From assembly GCA_020073665.1 (NCBI GenBank), contig JAIQEU010000006.1, forward strand, positions 310,001 through 374,000: a stretch of DNA of 64,000 bases. Reading direction: 5' to 3'. Numbering within the stretch: the stretch's first letter is position 1; the number at the start of each line of letters is the position of its first letter. The notes beneath the pieces are model-generated. The model had not been told where the DNA came from. It saw only the letters and a list, made by a program, of their open reading frames with translations, and ran no database searches. Positions 1 to 8,580 of the stretch are shown here, piece by piece. This DNA is from Terriglobia bacterium. Lineage in GTDB: Bacteria > Acidobacteriota > Terriglobia > Terriglobales > Acidobacteriaceae. The translations under genes were made by a program, and so were the position numbers.

Positions 1-20
1 AGCCTGGGGGTTCCCCTGCT

Positions 21-926
21 ATGGAATGGCTCAACTATCACCATCTGCTTTACTTCTGGACTGTTGCCCGCACCGGGAGCGTGGTTGCCGCAAGCAAGGA
101 GCTCCGCCTGGCGTCGCCGACGATCAGCAGTCAGATCCGCAAGCTTGAAAACGACTTGGGTGAACAGCTGTTGCGTCGGTCTGGTCGCAAACTTGTCCTT
201 ACAGACATGGGCCGCATCGCCATGCGTTACGCAGAGGAAATATTCTCGCTCGGTCAGGAGTTCACCAGCACAATGAAGGAACGGCCGACCGGCCGCCCAC
301 TCCGTTTCTGCGTAGGCATCGCCGATGTCCTGCCGAAAACCATTGCGTTTCGCCTCCTGCAGCCAGCTTTACGGCTGCGGATACCTATTCACCTGATCTG
401 TCGCGAAGACCGGCCCGATCACTTGCTGGCTGATCTGGCAGTACATGATGTCGACCTTGTACTCTCCGACGCTCCCTCCAGTCCGGCGGCGAATATCCGT
501 GCCTTTAACCACTTGCTCGGAGAGAGTGGGGTAAGCTTCCTGGCGCCTAAGAAACTTTGGAACCTCAAGAAAGGATTCCCTCGCTCCCTGGACGGCGCGC
601 CATTCTTGCTTCCCTTAGACAACACTGCCCTGCGCCGTGATTTGGAAGAGTGGTTCTACTCACAAAACCTCAGGCCAACTGTCATGGGAGAATTTGCCGA
701 CCTTGCTCTGCTGCGAGTATTTGCAGAAGAAGGTCTCGGCGCCTTCGCGGTACCGACCGTGATGGAGGAACAGATGCTACGCTACGGATTCCACAAGGTT
801 GGCGGAACACGGAAAATCACTGTCCGTTTTTACGCTATTTCCGTGGAACGTCAATTGCGGCATCCGGGTGTCGCTGCGGTTTGCGAAGCTTCAAAGAACT
901 CTCTGTTCAGTCGGGTAACCCCATAA
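21..926 (+). CDS. nhaR: LysR-family regulator, NhaR-like
   Basis: 301-aa LysR-type transcriptional regulator. The N-terminal winged helix (about residues 1-65, opening MEWLNYHHLLYFWTVARTGS) has the extended YHHLLYFW start typical of NhaR, the sodium/proton-antiporter regulator, and the rest is the LysR substrate-binding fold with the NhaR-type phrase VGIADVLPKT. NhaR activates nhaA in response to sodium in enterobacteria. No antiporter gene is visible downstream; one may lie left of the window edge, so the target is unknown. The start is the first ATG after the window edge and an upstream start cannot be excluded. Confidence 0.85.
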   Translation: MEWLNYHHLLYFWTVARTGSVVAASKELRLASPTISSQIRKLENDLGEQLLRRSGRKLVLTDMGRIAMRYAEEIFSLGQEFTSTMKERPTGRPLRFCVGIADVLPKTIAFRLLQPALRLRIPIHLICREDRPDHLLADLAVHDVDLVLSDAPSSPAANIRAFNHLLGESGVSFLAPKKLWNLKKGFPRSLDGAPFLLPLDNTALRRDLEEWFYSQNLRPTVMGEFADLALLRVFAEEGLGAFAVPTVMEEQMLRYGFHKVGGTRKITVRFYAISVERQLRHPGVAAVCEASKNSLFSRVTP

Positions 927-1270
927 CCAGGCACAGCGACTAATTCATTCTTGTGGTAGCGTGATACAAACAATCTCTCCCGGGCGCCGCAGGCGCATGC
1001 GTGACCCCCAGGCTCCTGTACCGACAAGCGATAACCGTCATGCCGTTTACCTCGCACTTGCCAGCGAGGAAAGGATGGGCGAGGCGGACACGATAGCCGA
1101 AGGGCCCGTCGTCGCCTCGACTGTCCTGAGTGAGAATCGTGTTGTTGGTTATCTCGCTTCCCCGAAGAGCAGGTCCCACTGCGGGATGTGCTCAGCCAAA
1201 ACACGACTTTGCTGGATTCCTGCTCCATTGTTCTAACCATTTGGCAAACTCGCCGTTTCCTTTGACCTCC
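927..1270. other. Intergenic stretch without a recognised gene
   Basis: About 340 bases between the convergent nhaR-like gene and the kinase gene. A minus-strand open frame of 79 codons (940-1179) crosses it, but it has no Shine-Dalgarno match, no hydrophobic segment and no family I recognise. It could be a decayed gene. No terminator with a T-run was seen. Confidence 0.4.
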
Positions 1271-3424
1271 CTAAGTTGTGGGTGTCTGCATCAGTGCCCG
1301 AAAACGGGGATGGTCGCGCACCGGGGCCAAGTCAGGATCGTGTTCCATCCACTCGCGTTGCCCCCATCCATGGGTGATAGACTTTTCCAGACAGTCCACG
1401 GCCTTATCCGCCTCGCCCAGCAGGGCATAGACGCACGCTACGTTGTATAGAACCTGTGGCTCTTCTCCTTCCAGCGTCAAAGCTCGTGCCGCCCATTCCA
1501 TGCTCTTTTCCCGTTCTCCCAGCTGGGACATGGCATTCGCGCCGAAATACAGCGCGCGAGCATCCCCGCAATGAAACTCCAGGTGTCTTTCGGCAGCCTC
1601 GAGCCCACGGCGGTAAGCAGCGTGAGCCTCTGCTTTTAAGCCCAAGCCGTTCAAGGCGCTGGCCAGGAGCATGGGTGCTTGATAATCCTCTGGGCTGACT
1701 TTGCTGGCCTGCTCGAACCAGGCTACGGCATCCTCAAATTTCCCCTGGGCGTAGCAGTTGCGGGCGTAGAAATAGTAGGGCTCGAACAGCCGCGGTCCCA
1801 GCCGCATCGCCATGCGGAATTCACCTTCAGCCTCCTCGTAATGCTTCTTCATGGAGGCGGTAAGACCCCGCGAAGCGTGTGCTTCCGCCAGATCGGGATC
1901 AAGTTCCAGGGCCTTTCGACTGGCCTGATCCGCCTGCTCCAGATTGGCAGTGCTCGAGTCCCAGTAGAAATACAGAAACGCCGAGCAATCGGCAATGCCG
2001 GCGTAGGCTCGGGCGTAGCCGGGATCGATTTCGATGGCCTTGGCGAACATCCGCCGCGCTAAATCGAAGCCCTTGCGGCGAAACTGGTGAAAGAATTGAC
2101 GTCCGCGAAGATAGACGTCGTAAGCACGCACGTCCGCGGTCGGAATTTTTGCAATGGCCTGTTTCTCGGTCTCGGTCAGTACGACCTGCAACTGGTGCGC
2201 GATGTTGGTCGCGATCTCGTCTTGGATGCTGAACACATCCTCCAGTTTCCGGTCATACCTCTCGGCCCAGACACAGTGCCCGCTCCGGGTCTCCACGAGT
2301 TTCGCGGTGATGCGCAGCCGGTCGGCATCGCGGCGAAGGCTCCCCTCCAGCAGGTAAAGTGCGCTCAGTTGCTGGCCCACCTGGGCCGGTGTGACCGCCC
2401 GGTCGCGAAAGGCCAGAACCGCGGAACGGGAAAAGACACGCAGCTCTTTGATCTTGGAGAGCTCAGTGGTGATGTCTTCGGTGATGCCGTCGCGGAAATA
2501 TTCGTCTTCCTTTTGCCTGCTAAGGTTCTCAAAATAGAGCACCGCCACTGATTTTTCCTGCGCCACGGCCCGGCCTGCTCTCCGCAGGTCAGTCACCAGT
2601 TCCAGGGCGGATTGATATCGGTAACCAGGTCTCTTCTCAAGACACTTCAGAATGATCTGCTCCAGCTGGGTCGAGAGCTCGGGGCGCAAGCGCCCGGGCG
2701 GCAGCGCCGGTTGATGAAGAATGGCATCCACCAATGTGGTGGTAAGCGGTGCTTCAAACGGCCGTCGTCCCGTGGCCATCTCATACAAAATCACGCCCAT
2801 GGAGTAGATGTCACCGCGCACGTCCGTGACCTCGCCCCGGAGTTGCTCGGGCGACATGTAGGTTAGCGTGCCCGACAGAGCCGGCGCATCAGTGCTTTCC
2901 GTGGAACTGGTTTGCCCAGCGGCGGGCAGCGGCCGAGCCAGCCCGAAATCGAGAATCTTCAGCCGCCCATCCGCCATAACTCGCAAGTTGCTGGGTTTGA
3001 GATCGCGGTGGACGATGCCTTGGCCATGGGCCGCAGCCATACCCTCAGCCAGTTGAGTACCTAGTTGCAGCATTTTGTCCTCGGACAGAGGACCTTGCGC
3101 CAGTTGCTCATTCAGGGAGATGCCGGGCACGAACTCGGTCACCAGGAAGTCCGTTTCGTGATGGCAGTCGAAGTCGTGGACAGTCGCGATGCTGGGATGA
3201 TTGAGCTTGGAAAGGGTTAAGGCCTCTCGGCGGAAGCTGTGGCGGGCTTCCTCATCCGCCAGCGTGCCTTCAGGAAGTACTTTGATGGCCACTTCCCGGT
3301 CCAGATGCTCATCCCGGGCCCGGTACACTTCGCCCATTCCACCAGCACCAATCTTTTCCAGTATGTGGTAGTGGCCCAGGCGCTCGCCGACAAGATGTCG
3401 TTCCACAATGGCTTGGCGGTTCAC
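1271..3424 (-). CDS. Ser/Thr protein kinase with TolB-like and TPR domains
   Basis: 717-aa Hanks-type kinase. The glycine-rich loop is GAGGMGEVY (residues 26-34), the ATP lysine is K48 in AIKVL, the catalytic loop is HRDLKPSN with D141, the DFG motif is at 159-161 and SPEQL replaces APE. From about 290 to 410 follows a FlgO/TolB-N-like domain (VAVLYFENLS... LEGSLRR), then TPR repeats to the C-terminus. No transmembrane helix is evident, so it is probably cytosolic. This kinase/TolB-like/TPR architecture is expanded in Acidobacteria, where substrates are mostly unknown. The GTG start at 3424 has a GGGAAGGAG ribosome-binding site. It is monocistronic and converges on nhaR. Confidence 0.9.
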   Translation of the reverse strand: MNRQAIVERHLVGERLGHYHILEKIGAGGMGEVYRARDEHLDREVAIKVLPEGTLADEEARHSFRREALTLSKLNHPSIATVHDFDCHHETDFLVTEFVPGISLNEQLAQGPLSEDKMLQLGTQLAEGMAAAHGQGIVHRDLKPSNLRVMADGRLKILDFGLARPLPAAGQTSSTESTDAPALSGTLTYMSPEQLRGEVTDVRGDIYSMGVILYEMATGRRPFEAPLTTTLVDAILHQPALPPGRLRPELSTQLEQIILKCLEKRPGYRYQSALELVTDLRRAGRAVAQEKSVAVLYFENLSRQKEDEYFRDGITEDITTELSKIKELRVFSRSAVLAFRDRAVTPAQVGQQLSALYLLEGSLRRDADRLRITAKLVETRSGHCVWAERYDRKLEDVFSIQDEIATNIAHQLQVVLTETEKQAIAKIPTADVRAYDVYLRGRQFFHQFRRKGFDLARRMFAKAIEIDPGYARAYAGIADCSAFLYFYWDSSTANLEQADQASRKALELDPDLAEAHASRGLTASMKKHYEEAEGEFRMAMRLGPRLFEPYYFYARNCYAQGKFEDAVAWFEQASKVSPEDYQAPMLLASALNGLGLKAEAHAAYRRGLEAAERHLEFHCGDARALYFGANAMSQLGEREKSMEWAARALTLEGEEPQVLYNVACVYALLGEADKAVDCLEKSITHGWGQREWMEHDPDLAPVRDHPRFRALMQTPTT

Positions 3425-3602
3425 AGGGAAGACTCCTTCCCCTCACCCTTAGCAGCATCGTAGGCAAGGTCCGATGGCAAAGTCAAAGGCAACCATCACA
3501 CAACTCGGTTCGCACCCGGGTCGCGGCCAAATCGGAAGTTATCCGCCCTGGACGACAACTGAAAGCCGGCCAAAGCTAGCCACGCTTGCGCTTTGTAGGG
3601 AC

Positions 3603-3933
3603 ATGGAAACGAATTCATCTCGACGTTTCACGGTCACGGCGAAAGCCGACAAGACCGTGGAAATCTATCTCTACGACGAGATCGGCCAAAGTTTCTGGGG
3701 CGAAGGCATCACCGCAAGAGATTTCGCCAAGCAATTGAATGCCATCGAGAAGGCGGACAGCATTCTCCTGCGGATCAATTCCCCCGGAGGTGATGTTTTC
3801 CAAGCCTCCGCTATTCACGACCTCATCACTCAGAATTTCCATCCCCGTGAACGTGCGCGTCGACGGCCTCGCGGCTTCTGCGGCCTTCACCGTAGCCATG
3901 GCCGGCAAGAGCACGGCTCCCTCCCGTTATTAG
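3603..3933 (+). pseudogene. Phage ClpP-like head-maturation protease, frameshifted remnant
   Basis: The first about 78 codons match the N-terminus of phage ClpP-like prohead proteases: a beta-strand (VEIYLYDEIGQSFWGE), a TARDF helix and the LLRINSPGGDVFQASAIHDL core. Near 3835 the homology moves to another frame, where NVRVDGLAASAAFTVAMAG continues it. This is equivalent to a single inserted base. The frame then ends inside an inverted repeat (3926-3990), and nothing resembling the rest of the family follows. The ATG at 3603 follows AGGGAC; the same frame is open back to 3474. A sequencing error could explain the frameshift but not the missing C-terminus. Confidence 0.75.
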
Positions 3934-3990
3934 AAACAGGCGTTTTTGGGCAAGCCCGTCGTGAAGCAGCTTAAGTCTGTTTCTAATAAC
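3926..3990. repeat. 14-bp perfect inverted repeat around a 37-bp core
   Basis: GTTATTAGAAACAG (3926-3939) is repeated as its exact reverse complement CTGTTTCTAATAAC (3977-3990). The arms are AT-rich compared with the surroundings, and the left arm truncates the ClpP-like reading frame. It could be a tiny non-autonomous element, an operator or a hairpin. No flanking target duplication was recognised. Confidence 0.6.
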
Positions 3991-4103
3991 AGGAGGTCTT
4001 CCGCCGCAGGGGGCGCAAGTTTGGAAAATGGTACTTGGCTGCATGAGACAGCAATTCTCAAGTCTCAGACCAGTTCGGCTAACGCTTTAGGGTCTAATAC
4101 AAG

Positions 4104-4661
4104 CTAGGAGCTCTGCTCCTTGACTTCCGGACGAACGAGCAAGGGGCGGGTGTCCTTTTTTTCGGCAGCGAAGTGGAAACCGCAGACGGTGTGCCGTAGG
4201 ACCAGGTCCCGATCCCGCAGGTCGGTGGGCGTGATGGGAAAAATGCGGCAGACGCGTGGCCGGGATTCATAGGCAGTGCACAAGCGTGAGTCCGTATCCC
4301 AGAGCGGGCAACGAAACAGCAGGTTGCAACTCGCGCCGCAGCTGTTACATCCGCCTTGAAGCCCATAGTGGGCGCCCAAGTGCCGTGCCAGCGGGGGCAC
4401 GGAGCAAATCAACAAGCGCCGGAACTTGCCGCGGATCAAGATCCGCCCCTCGCGGGTGAGCATGCCTTCCCGCGAAAAAACAGCTGTGACAAACGACGGC
4501 GCTACGCGCCACAGTTGCCGGATGGCCTCGCTGCCGGGAAACTCTAAACGCGACAGGCGGCCAAAGAGAAGCGGGGAGGAACCATGTGCCATGCAGATCG
4601 GCTGCCCTTTCTCGCCGGGGTAAGCAATCAGATTATCACCTTGGTCACTAGCGGTAGACAC
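4104..4661 (-). CDS. YkgJ-family cysteine-cluster protein
   Basis: 185-aa protein with the UPF0153/YkgJ cysteine pattern: CNSCGASCNLLFRCPLW, then LCTAYESRPRVCRIFP. The family is thought to bind zinc or an iron-sulfur cluster through these cysteines; its biochemical role is unknown. The region before the cluster (about residues 1-100) has no recognisable fold. The GTG start at 4661 lacks a clear ribosome-binding site, and M24 (4592), preceded by GAGAAAGGG, is a plausible alternative. It lies in the accessory stretch between the ClpP remnant and the Ntn hydrolase gene. Confidence 0.7.
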   Translation of the reverse strand: MSTASDQGDNLIAYPGEKGQPICMAHGSSPLLFGRLSRLEFPGSEAIRQLWRVAPSFVTAVFSREGMLTREGRILIRGKFRRLLICSVPPLARHLGAHYGLQGGCNSCGASCNLLFRCPLWDTDSRLCTAYESRPRVCRIFPITPTDLRDRDLVLRHTVCGFHFAAEKKDTRPLLVRPEVKEQSS

Positions 4662-4693
4662 GGAAACGGCCCGCCTTGCTCTGGCTGCCTTGT

Positions 4694-6205
4694 TTAATTT
4701 GTCGAAAAATCGCCATTACACTCATTGACCGGATTGTTGGTGAAATCGCCGATTCCATCAATCGATGGAGGTCGCTGAAGCTGAAAAGGGCCGATGGCCT
4801 GTGGGACCTCAATTCTGCTATTCTTGCAATCGAATCCGTGTTGTCGGCCCTTCTTTTTGATCACAATCCGGCCATTTGAGGAACGACTGACGCATCCAAC
4901 AGGCCTCGCTCTTATGGACGAGCCGACGGTGTGTTCTTGAACAACTGCTCTCACTCGCCCGACAGTGCACTGTCTCAACTCCGTGCTATTGGGGAACTCA
5001 ACTCCTTCCGAGATTTGTAGCCAACAGGCCTCTAAGTGATTGCTCGAGTCGAAATGGAAAGGCCTACCAGCGTACCGAAAATGGACATTGATGAAACGGT
5101 TCCCGGCGAAGACATTACCGTCGAGCATGACAGGAACATCGCGGATCATTCCACCCAGAAACACCTGCGTGAATTGTTCTTCAAACGGCTGCGACAAAGA
5201 CATCGAAATTTCAGAGAAAGCCTGCTTGCCTCGCATTTGAGAATGTTCGTTGGCGGGGAAGCCTTCCCAACTATATGAGGCACCGACATTGAGAACGGTG
5301 CTTCTTAGCTTTTGCCTGCTACCCGGCAATTCCGGTAAATGCCATCTGACAGAACCATGCTTCGGAAAGACGCCTATTTGGTCTGGCCCGCCCACAACTG
5401 GAGTCACACGCTTCGTTTCCTCCAGAATCGCAACAGCGAGGTCTTCAAGGCTGTTTAACGACAGCTGATCGAGTTTGCCCTCATTCCGAGCGCGGTAATA
5501 TTCAAGAATCCGCGGATCGATTGTACTAAACCCTCCATCCAGAACCGATCTTGCGAGATCATCTACGCCTGCGGACAGACATTCAAAATGCCTTACAACT
5601 TTCGTGGTAACAACCGGTTCGTATCGAGGTACTGGCAGACCAAAAGGGCCATAGACCTCGATATGTGGTCTGAACTCCAGTCGAAGAAGTACTAGTTTCG
5701 ATTTGTCGAAACCCGCTGCGAGCATTTGAAAGTTCAACGCCGTCGGGCTCTCACCATTTGCCGCCAGTAATCCGGCAAACATCGTGAGTTGTTCGCCAAC
5801 TAACGACATCAGAGTTGGTGGCAAGTTCGGGAGCTTACGTTTCCCCTTTTCCCATTCCGTATCACTAAACTCTTCCCGCAGAGCTGCGGCTACCTGAAAG
5901 TCAATCGGGCTTCCCCCGTTGACCCAACTGGCGAATCCGGAGATAACCGCTGCCGACTTCGGACCCACTCGAAACAGCTTTTGGCTATCGTCCCAGTAGG
6001 CGAATGGAGAGGGGCGGCTTCTTCGACTGTCTGCAGCAATCACGAACCCATTTCGGTTAGCGAGTAATAAATTCAGCGTACCACTGTCTGCATGTGCGGA
6101 GCCGGTTTCGCCAGCGGCTGGCATTCCCGTCAAGAAGCCAATAATTAGCAGCACGGTCATGCAGACACGTCGCACCAAGACAACGCCCGTACCAAGGTTC
6201 ACCAC
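4694..6205 (-). CDS. Secreted proteasome-like Ntn-hydrolase, predicted
   Basis: 503-aa protein with a signal peptide (hydrophobic 14-30, AAG region) and then a proteasome-beta-like strand. Counting T43 as residue 1 of a mature enzyme, T43-L-N-L...G-F-V-I-A-A-D59-S aligns without gaps to proteasome Thr1...Asp17-Ser18. G42 occupies the Gly(-1) position of propeptide cleavage, K76 falls at about the Lys33 position (SQKLF), and ISGFAS matches the SGxxxD region. The C-terminal about 170 residues (GNVFAGNRFINVHFRYAG onward) look like a separate beta-rich domain. The GTG start follows AGAGGAAG. Base composition is visibly more AT-rich than its neighbours, suggesting acquisition. Ntn-hydrolase membership is inferred from the motif alignment; substrate and activity are unknown. 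Confidence 0.65.
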   Translation of the reverse strand: MVNLGTGVVLVRRVCMTVLLIIGFLTGMPAAGETGSAHADSGTLNLLLANRNGFVIAADSRRSRPSPFAYWDDSQKLFRVGPKSAAVISGFASWVNGGSPIDFQVAAALREEFSDTEWEKGKRKLPNLPPTLMSLVGEQLTMFAGLLAANGESPTALNFQMLAAGFDKSKLVLLRLEFRPHIEVYGPFGLPVPRYEPVVTTKVVRHFECLSAGVDDLARSVLDGGFSTIDPRILEYYRARNEGKLDQLSLNSLEDLAVAILEETKRVTPVVGGPDQIGVFPKHGSVRWHLPELPGSRQKLRSTVLNVGASYSWEGFPANEHSQMRGKQAFSEISMSLSQPFEEQFTQVFLGGMIRDVPVMLDGNVFAGNRFINVHFRYAGRPFHFDSSNHLEACWLQISEGVEFPNSTELRQCTVGRVRAVVQEHTVGSSIRARPVGCVSRSSNGRIVIKKKGRQHGFDCKNSRIEVPQAIGPFQLQRPPSIDGIGDFTNNPVNECNGDFSTN

Positions 6206-6624
6206 AGATTCTTCCTCTGATCACACTACCGACGATTACCAAGCTACTATAGAACGTTCAGTAGGGCGCCCCTTGCGCGTGCTTGTCTGCATGGCGTAAG
6301 CGATTGGAACTCGGACCGCTCGCCGTCAAAACCGGCGGAATCGAGGTGCGCGGATTTGGGTTGTTGGCGAAAAATCCCGATTACACCAACAATCGGCATG
6401 CCTCAAAATGAACCGGTATAGGGCGTGACAGCAGGAAAGTTCGAAAATCGATTGCTAGAGCAGGCCAACCTAATTTCGGGACTTGCAGGGACACCCATCC
6501 AGCGCATTTTAACCGGTCTGGCAGACGGATCGGTAGACTCGCCTGTTTACATCAGGCATTCTCTCGGATACGCTCGTTCACTCTCTTTAGGTGGATTACT
6601 TCGCTCGGCCTCGGAGAGCTCGCC
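6206..6624. other. Degenerate spacer between Ntn hydrolase and integrase stub
   Basis: About 420 bases. A 70-codon plus-strand frame (6425-6637) matches no family I know. The sequence at 6361-6392 forms TTGTTGG/CCAACAA arms and includes a copy of a 20-bp sequence also found at 4702-4721. This is probably decayed mobile DNA, although integrase homology begins only around 6670. Confidence 0.4.
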
Positions 6625-6987
6625 GTGGCGTATCTAGGCGTATCGGGCGGCGGCAAGGCGGGGGTGCCGGAGAACGTGATCATGGCGATTGCCGGCTGGA
6701 AGACGCCGAGCATCTTCCGGCGCTACTCGATTGTCGACGACACCGACACCCGGGTGGCGATGGAGCGCTTGGGCGAATACGAAGCGAAGGCGCGGCACGG
6801 ACGGGCGGCGCTTGCCCGGCAGGACGAGATGGTGTTTAGTGAGGCCAAGCAGGGTCTGGCGGGAAAAGATAAGTTACATTTTGGTTACACTGATCGGAAA
6901 AAGCACTCGGTTCGGGTCCGCACCCGGGCCCAGTCGGAAGCGGATAAGCTGTTGAAATTTCGTAAGTTAGCTGGTAATGTAGGTTGA
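6625..6987 (+). pseudogene. Tyrosine integrase, C-terminal remnant
   Basis: Only the end of a phage-type tyrosine recombinase is present: GVPENVIMAIAGWKTPSIFRRYS carries the GH(K/W)T box and the nucleophile Tyr (RRYSIVD), followed by a basic tail. The GTG at 6625 is an arbitrary open-frame start; the N-terminal and core domains, with the catalytic Arg, are missing. It ends 4 bases before tRNA-Lys. Integrases usually sit next to the tRNA used as attachment site, but on its 3' side; here the stub abuts the 5' side, so this may be the far end of a decayed element. Confidence 0.75.
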
Positions 6988-6991
6988 GTGT

Positions 6992-7067
6992 GGGCGCGTA
7001 GCTCAGTTGGTAGAGCAATGCCCTTTTAAGGCATGGGTCGCAGGTTCGAGTCCTGCCGCGCTCACCA
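6992..7067 (+). tRNA. tRNA-Lys (anticodon TTT)
   Basis: A full cloverleaf can be folded: acceptor GGGCGCG/CGCGCTC with one G-T pair, D-arm GCTCAGTTGGTAGAGC, anticodon stem ATGCC/GGCAT with loop CTTTTAA (anticodon TTT at 7025-7027), T-arm GCAGG TTCGAGT CCTGC, discriminator A and an encoded CCA. It reads lysine AAA/AAG codons. It lies between an integrase stub and a convergent histidine kinase gene. Confidence 0.97.
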
Positions 7068-7085
7068 TTTCCTTCCACGTAACCG

Positions 7086-8525
7086 TCACGCCACCGGCAG
7101 TGTGAAGTAGAAAACAGACCCGTTCCCGGGTTGGCTGGTGACTCCGATTCGGCCGCCGTGGGCTTCCACAATAGCCTTGGCGATGGCCAGGCCCATCCCC
7201 GTTCCCTGAATCTGGAAGCGCTGGTTGCGTCCGCGGTAGAACTTGTCGAACACCAGGGACAGTTCAAAATCGTCAATGCCGGGGCCACGGTCGGCGACGC
7301 TGGTGGAGAGCATCCGGTTCTTGGCTTCCGCGGTCACGTGAATCGGAGACTCCGGCGAAGAGTACTTGGCGGCGTTCTCCAGCAACTGCACCAGCACTTC
7401 CTTGATTCTTTCCAGGTCGATGCGGACCGGCGGAAGATCCTCCGGCAGACGGACCTCTACCGGATGCCTGCCGAGAATCGGTTTGGATTCCTCCAGGGCT
7501 CGCTCGACCGCGTCTCGAATCGGATGGGGCTCCAGTTGGAGTTCGACCTTGTGGGCATCGAGCTGCGCCATCTCCGCGGCTTCTCCCACCAGGCGGTTCA
7601 GACGGTCGCTTTCCTCGTTGATTACGGTTAGCAGTTCCTGGCGTTGCGCATTATCGAGATTCGGGCTGCCGAGCAGGGAAGTGACTGAGGCCTTGACCGC
7701 GGTCAAGGGCGTGCGAAACTCGTGGGTCACCGAATCCAGCAGGACGGATCGCAGTTCCTCGCTCTCACGGGCAGCCTCGGCGCGCCCTAACTTCTCCACC
7801 GCCCCGGCTCGTTCGATGGCGATGGCGATAAGGCTGCTCATGGCATCCAGCGTCTCGCGAGAAAGGAGCGCGCCCGACACGCCCAGGCTACCCACCACGC
7901 GCACCCCCATCTTGAGGGGCATGAACATGAGTCGGTTTTGCGGATCGATCTTCGGTTCGCCCCGCAAGCTGACCAGTTGCAGATCGTGGAGTTCCAGCCC
8001 ATCGGTCGCGGGACCGGAGCGGTATACGTCGGTGCGGTTGGGCACGGAGAGGGCGGCGGCCTTCACTCCGAACGACTCCACGATGTAGCGTGGGAGGAAG
8101 TTCAGCAGCTCAACCACGTTGTCGCTGGACAGCAACTGCTGGCTGAAGGCGTAGAGACGCTCCACATCGTGACGGCGCTCGTTGGCGTTGTTGGCTTCTC
8201 GGCGCGCCCGCTCCGACAACTCGCTGGCCGTCACCGCCGTGACCAGAAATGCGAACAAGGCGACCCAGTTCTGCGGGTCGGCGATGGTGAGGGTCAAGTA
8301 CGGTGGCAGGAAATAGTAGTTGAACGCCAGCGTAGCCACGATCGCCATGAACACCGCAGGCCGCAACCCCCAGGCTGCCGACACCACCAGCACTCCCAGC
8401 AGAAAGGTGAGCGCGACCGTGGTGGGGTTTACCCGGAGCACCACGTGGTAGCCGTAAACGACGATGAAGACTATGGCCGCAACGGCGAGGTACCGCAGAA
8501 CCGGTTTGGCCGCCATCAGTTCCAC
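7086..8525 (-). CDS. Histidine kinase with KdpD-type membrane domain (detached C-terminal half of KdpD)
   Basis: 479-aa sensor kinase. After a short N-terminus come several transmembrane helices of the DUF4118 type found in KdpD (LRYLAVAAIVF..., ending LPPYLTLTIADPQNWV), a GAF-like region (about 150-280), the H-box SVTHEFRTPLTA, the N-box LLENAAKYSS, the G1 box DRGPGI and the G2 box GTGMGLAIAKA. It corresponds to the C-terminal half of Escherichia coli KdpD, whose N-terminal sensor half is the divergent gene at 8581. Presumably it phosphorylates KdpE (9711) in the potassium response. The GTG at 8525 was chosen because it sits 6 nt after TACAAT; ATG at 8516 is the close alternative. Confidence 0.88.
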   Translation of the reverse strand: MELMAAKPVLRYLAVAAIVFIVVYGYHVVLRVNPTTVALTFLLGVLVVSAAWGLRPAVFMAIVATLAFNYYFLPPYLTLTIADPQNWVALFAFLVTAVTASELSERARREANNANERRHDVERLYAFSQQLLSSDNVVELLNFLPRYIVESFGVKAAALSVPNRTDVYRSGPATDGLELHDLQLVSLRGEPKIDPQNRLMFMPLKMGVRVVGSLGVSGALLSRETLDAMSSLIAIAIERAGAVEKLGRAEAARESEELRSVLLDSVTHEFRTPLTAVKASVTSLLGSPNLDNAQRQELLTVINEESDRLNRLVGEAAEMAQLDAHKVELQLEPHPIRDAVERALEESKPILGRHPVEVRLPEDLPPVRIDLERIKEVLVQLLENAAKYSSPESPIHVTAEAKNRMLSTSVADRGPGIDDFELSLVFDKFYRGRNQRFQIQGTGMGLAIAKAIVEAHGGRIGVTSQPGNGSVFYFTLPVA

Positions 8526-8531
8526 GCGCCG

Positions 8532-8537
8532 ATTGTA
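8532..8537 (-). promoter_or_regulatory. -10 element TACAAT of the KdpD-type kinase gene
   Basis: TACAAT on the minus strand ends 6 nt before the GTG at 8525, implying an essentially leaderless transcript. It lies in a 55-bp divergent promoter region shared with the KdpD sensor gene. Confidence 0.5.
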
Positions 8538-8567
8538 GCTGACATCGACAATTTCGCGCTGCTCAAC

Positions 8568-8573
8568 GACAAT
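8568..8573 (+). promoter_or_regulatory. Possible -10 element GACAAT of the kdpD sensor gene
   Basis: GACAAT ends 7 nt before the ATG at 8581, the same spacing as several other genes here. The first base departs from the usual T, so confidence is lower. Confidence 0.35.
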
Positions 8574-8580
8574 ATGCGCG

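Noticed and set aside
6992-7067. tRNA-Lys as a proven attachment site
   Set aside because: No duplicated tRNA 3' segment was seen and the integrase stub is on the 5' side, so attL/attR are not annotated.
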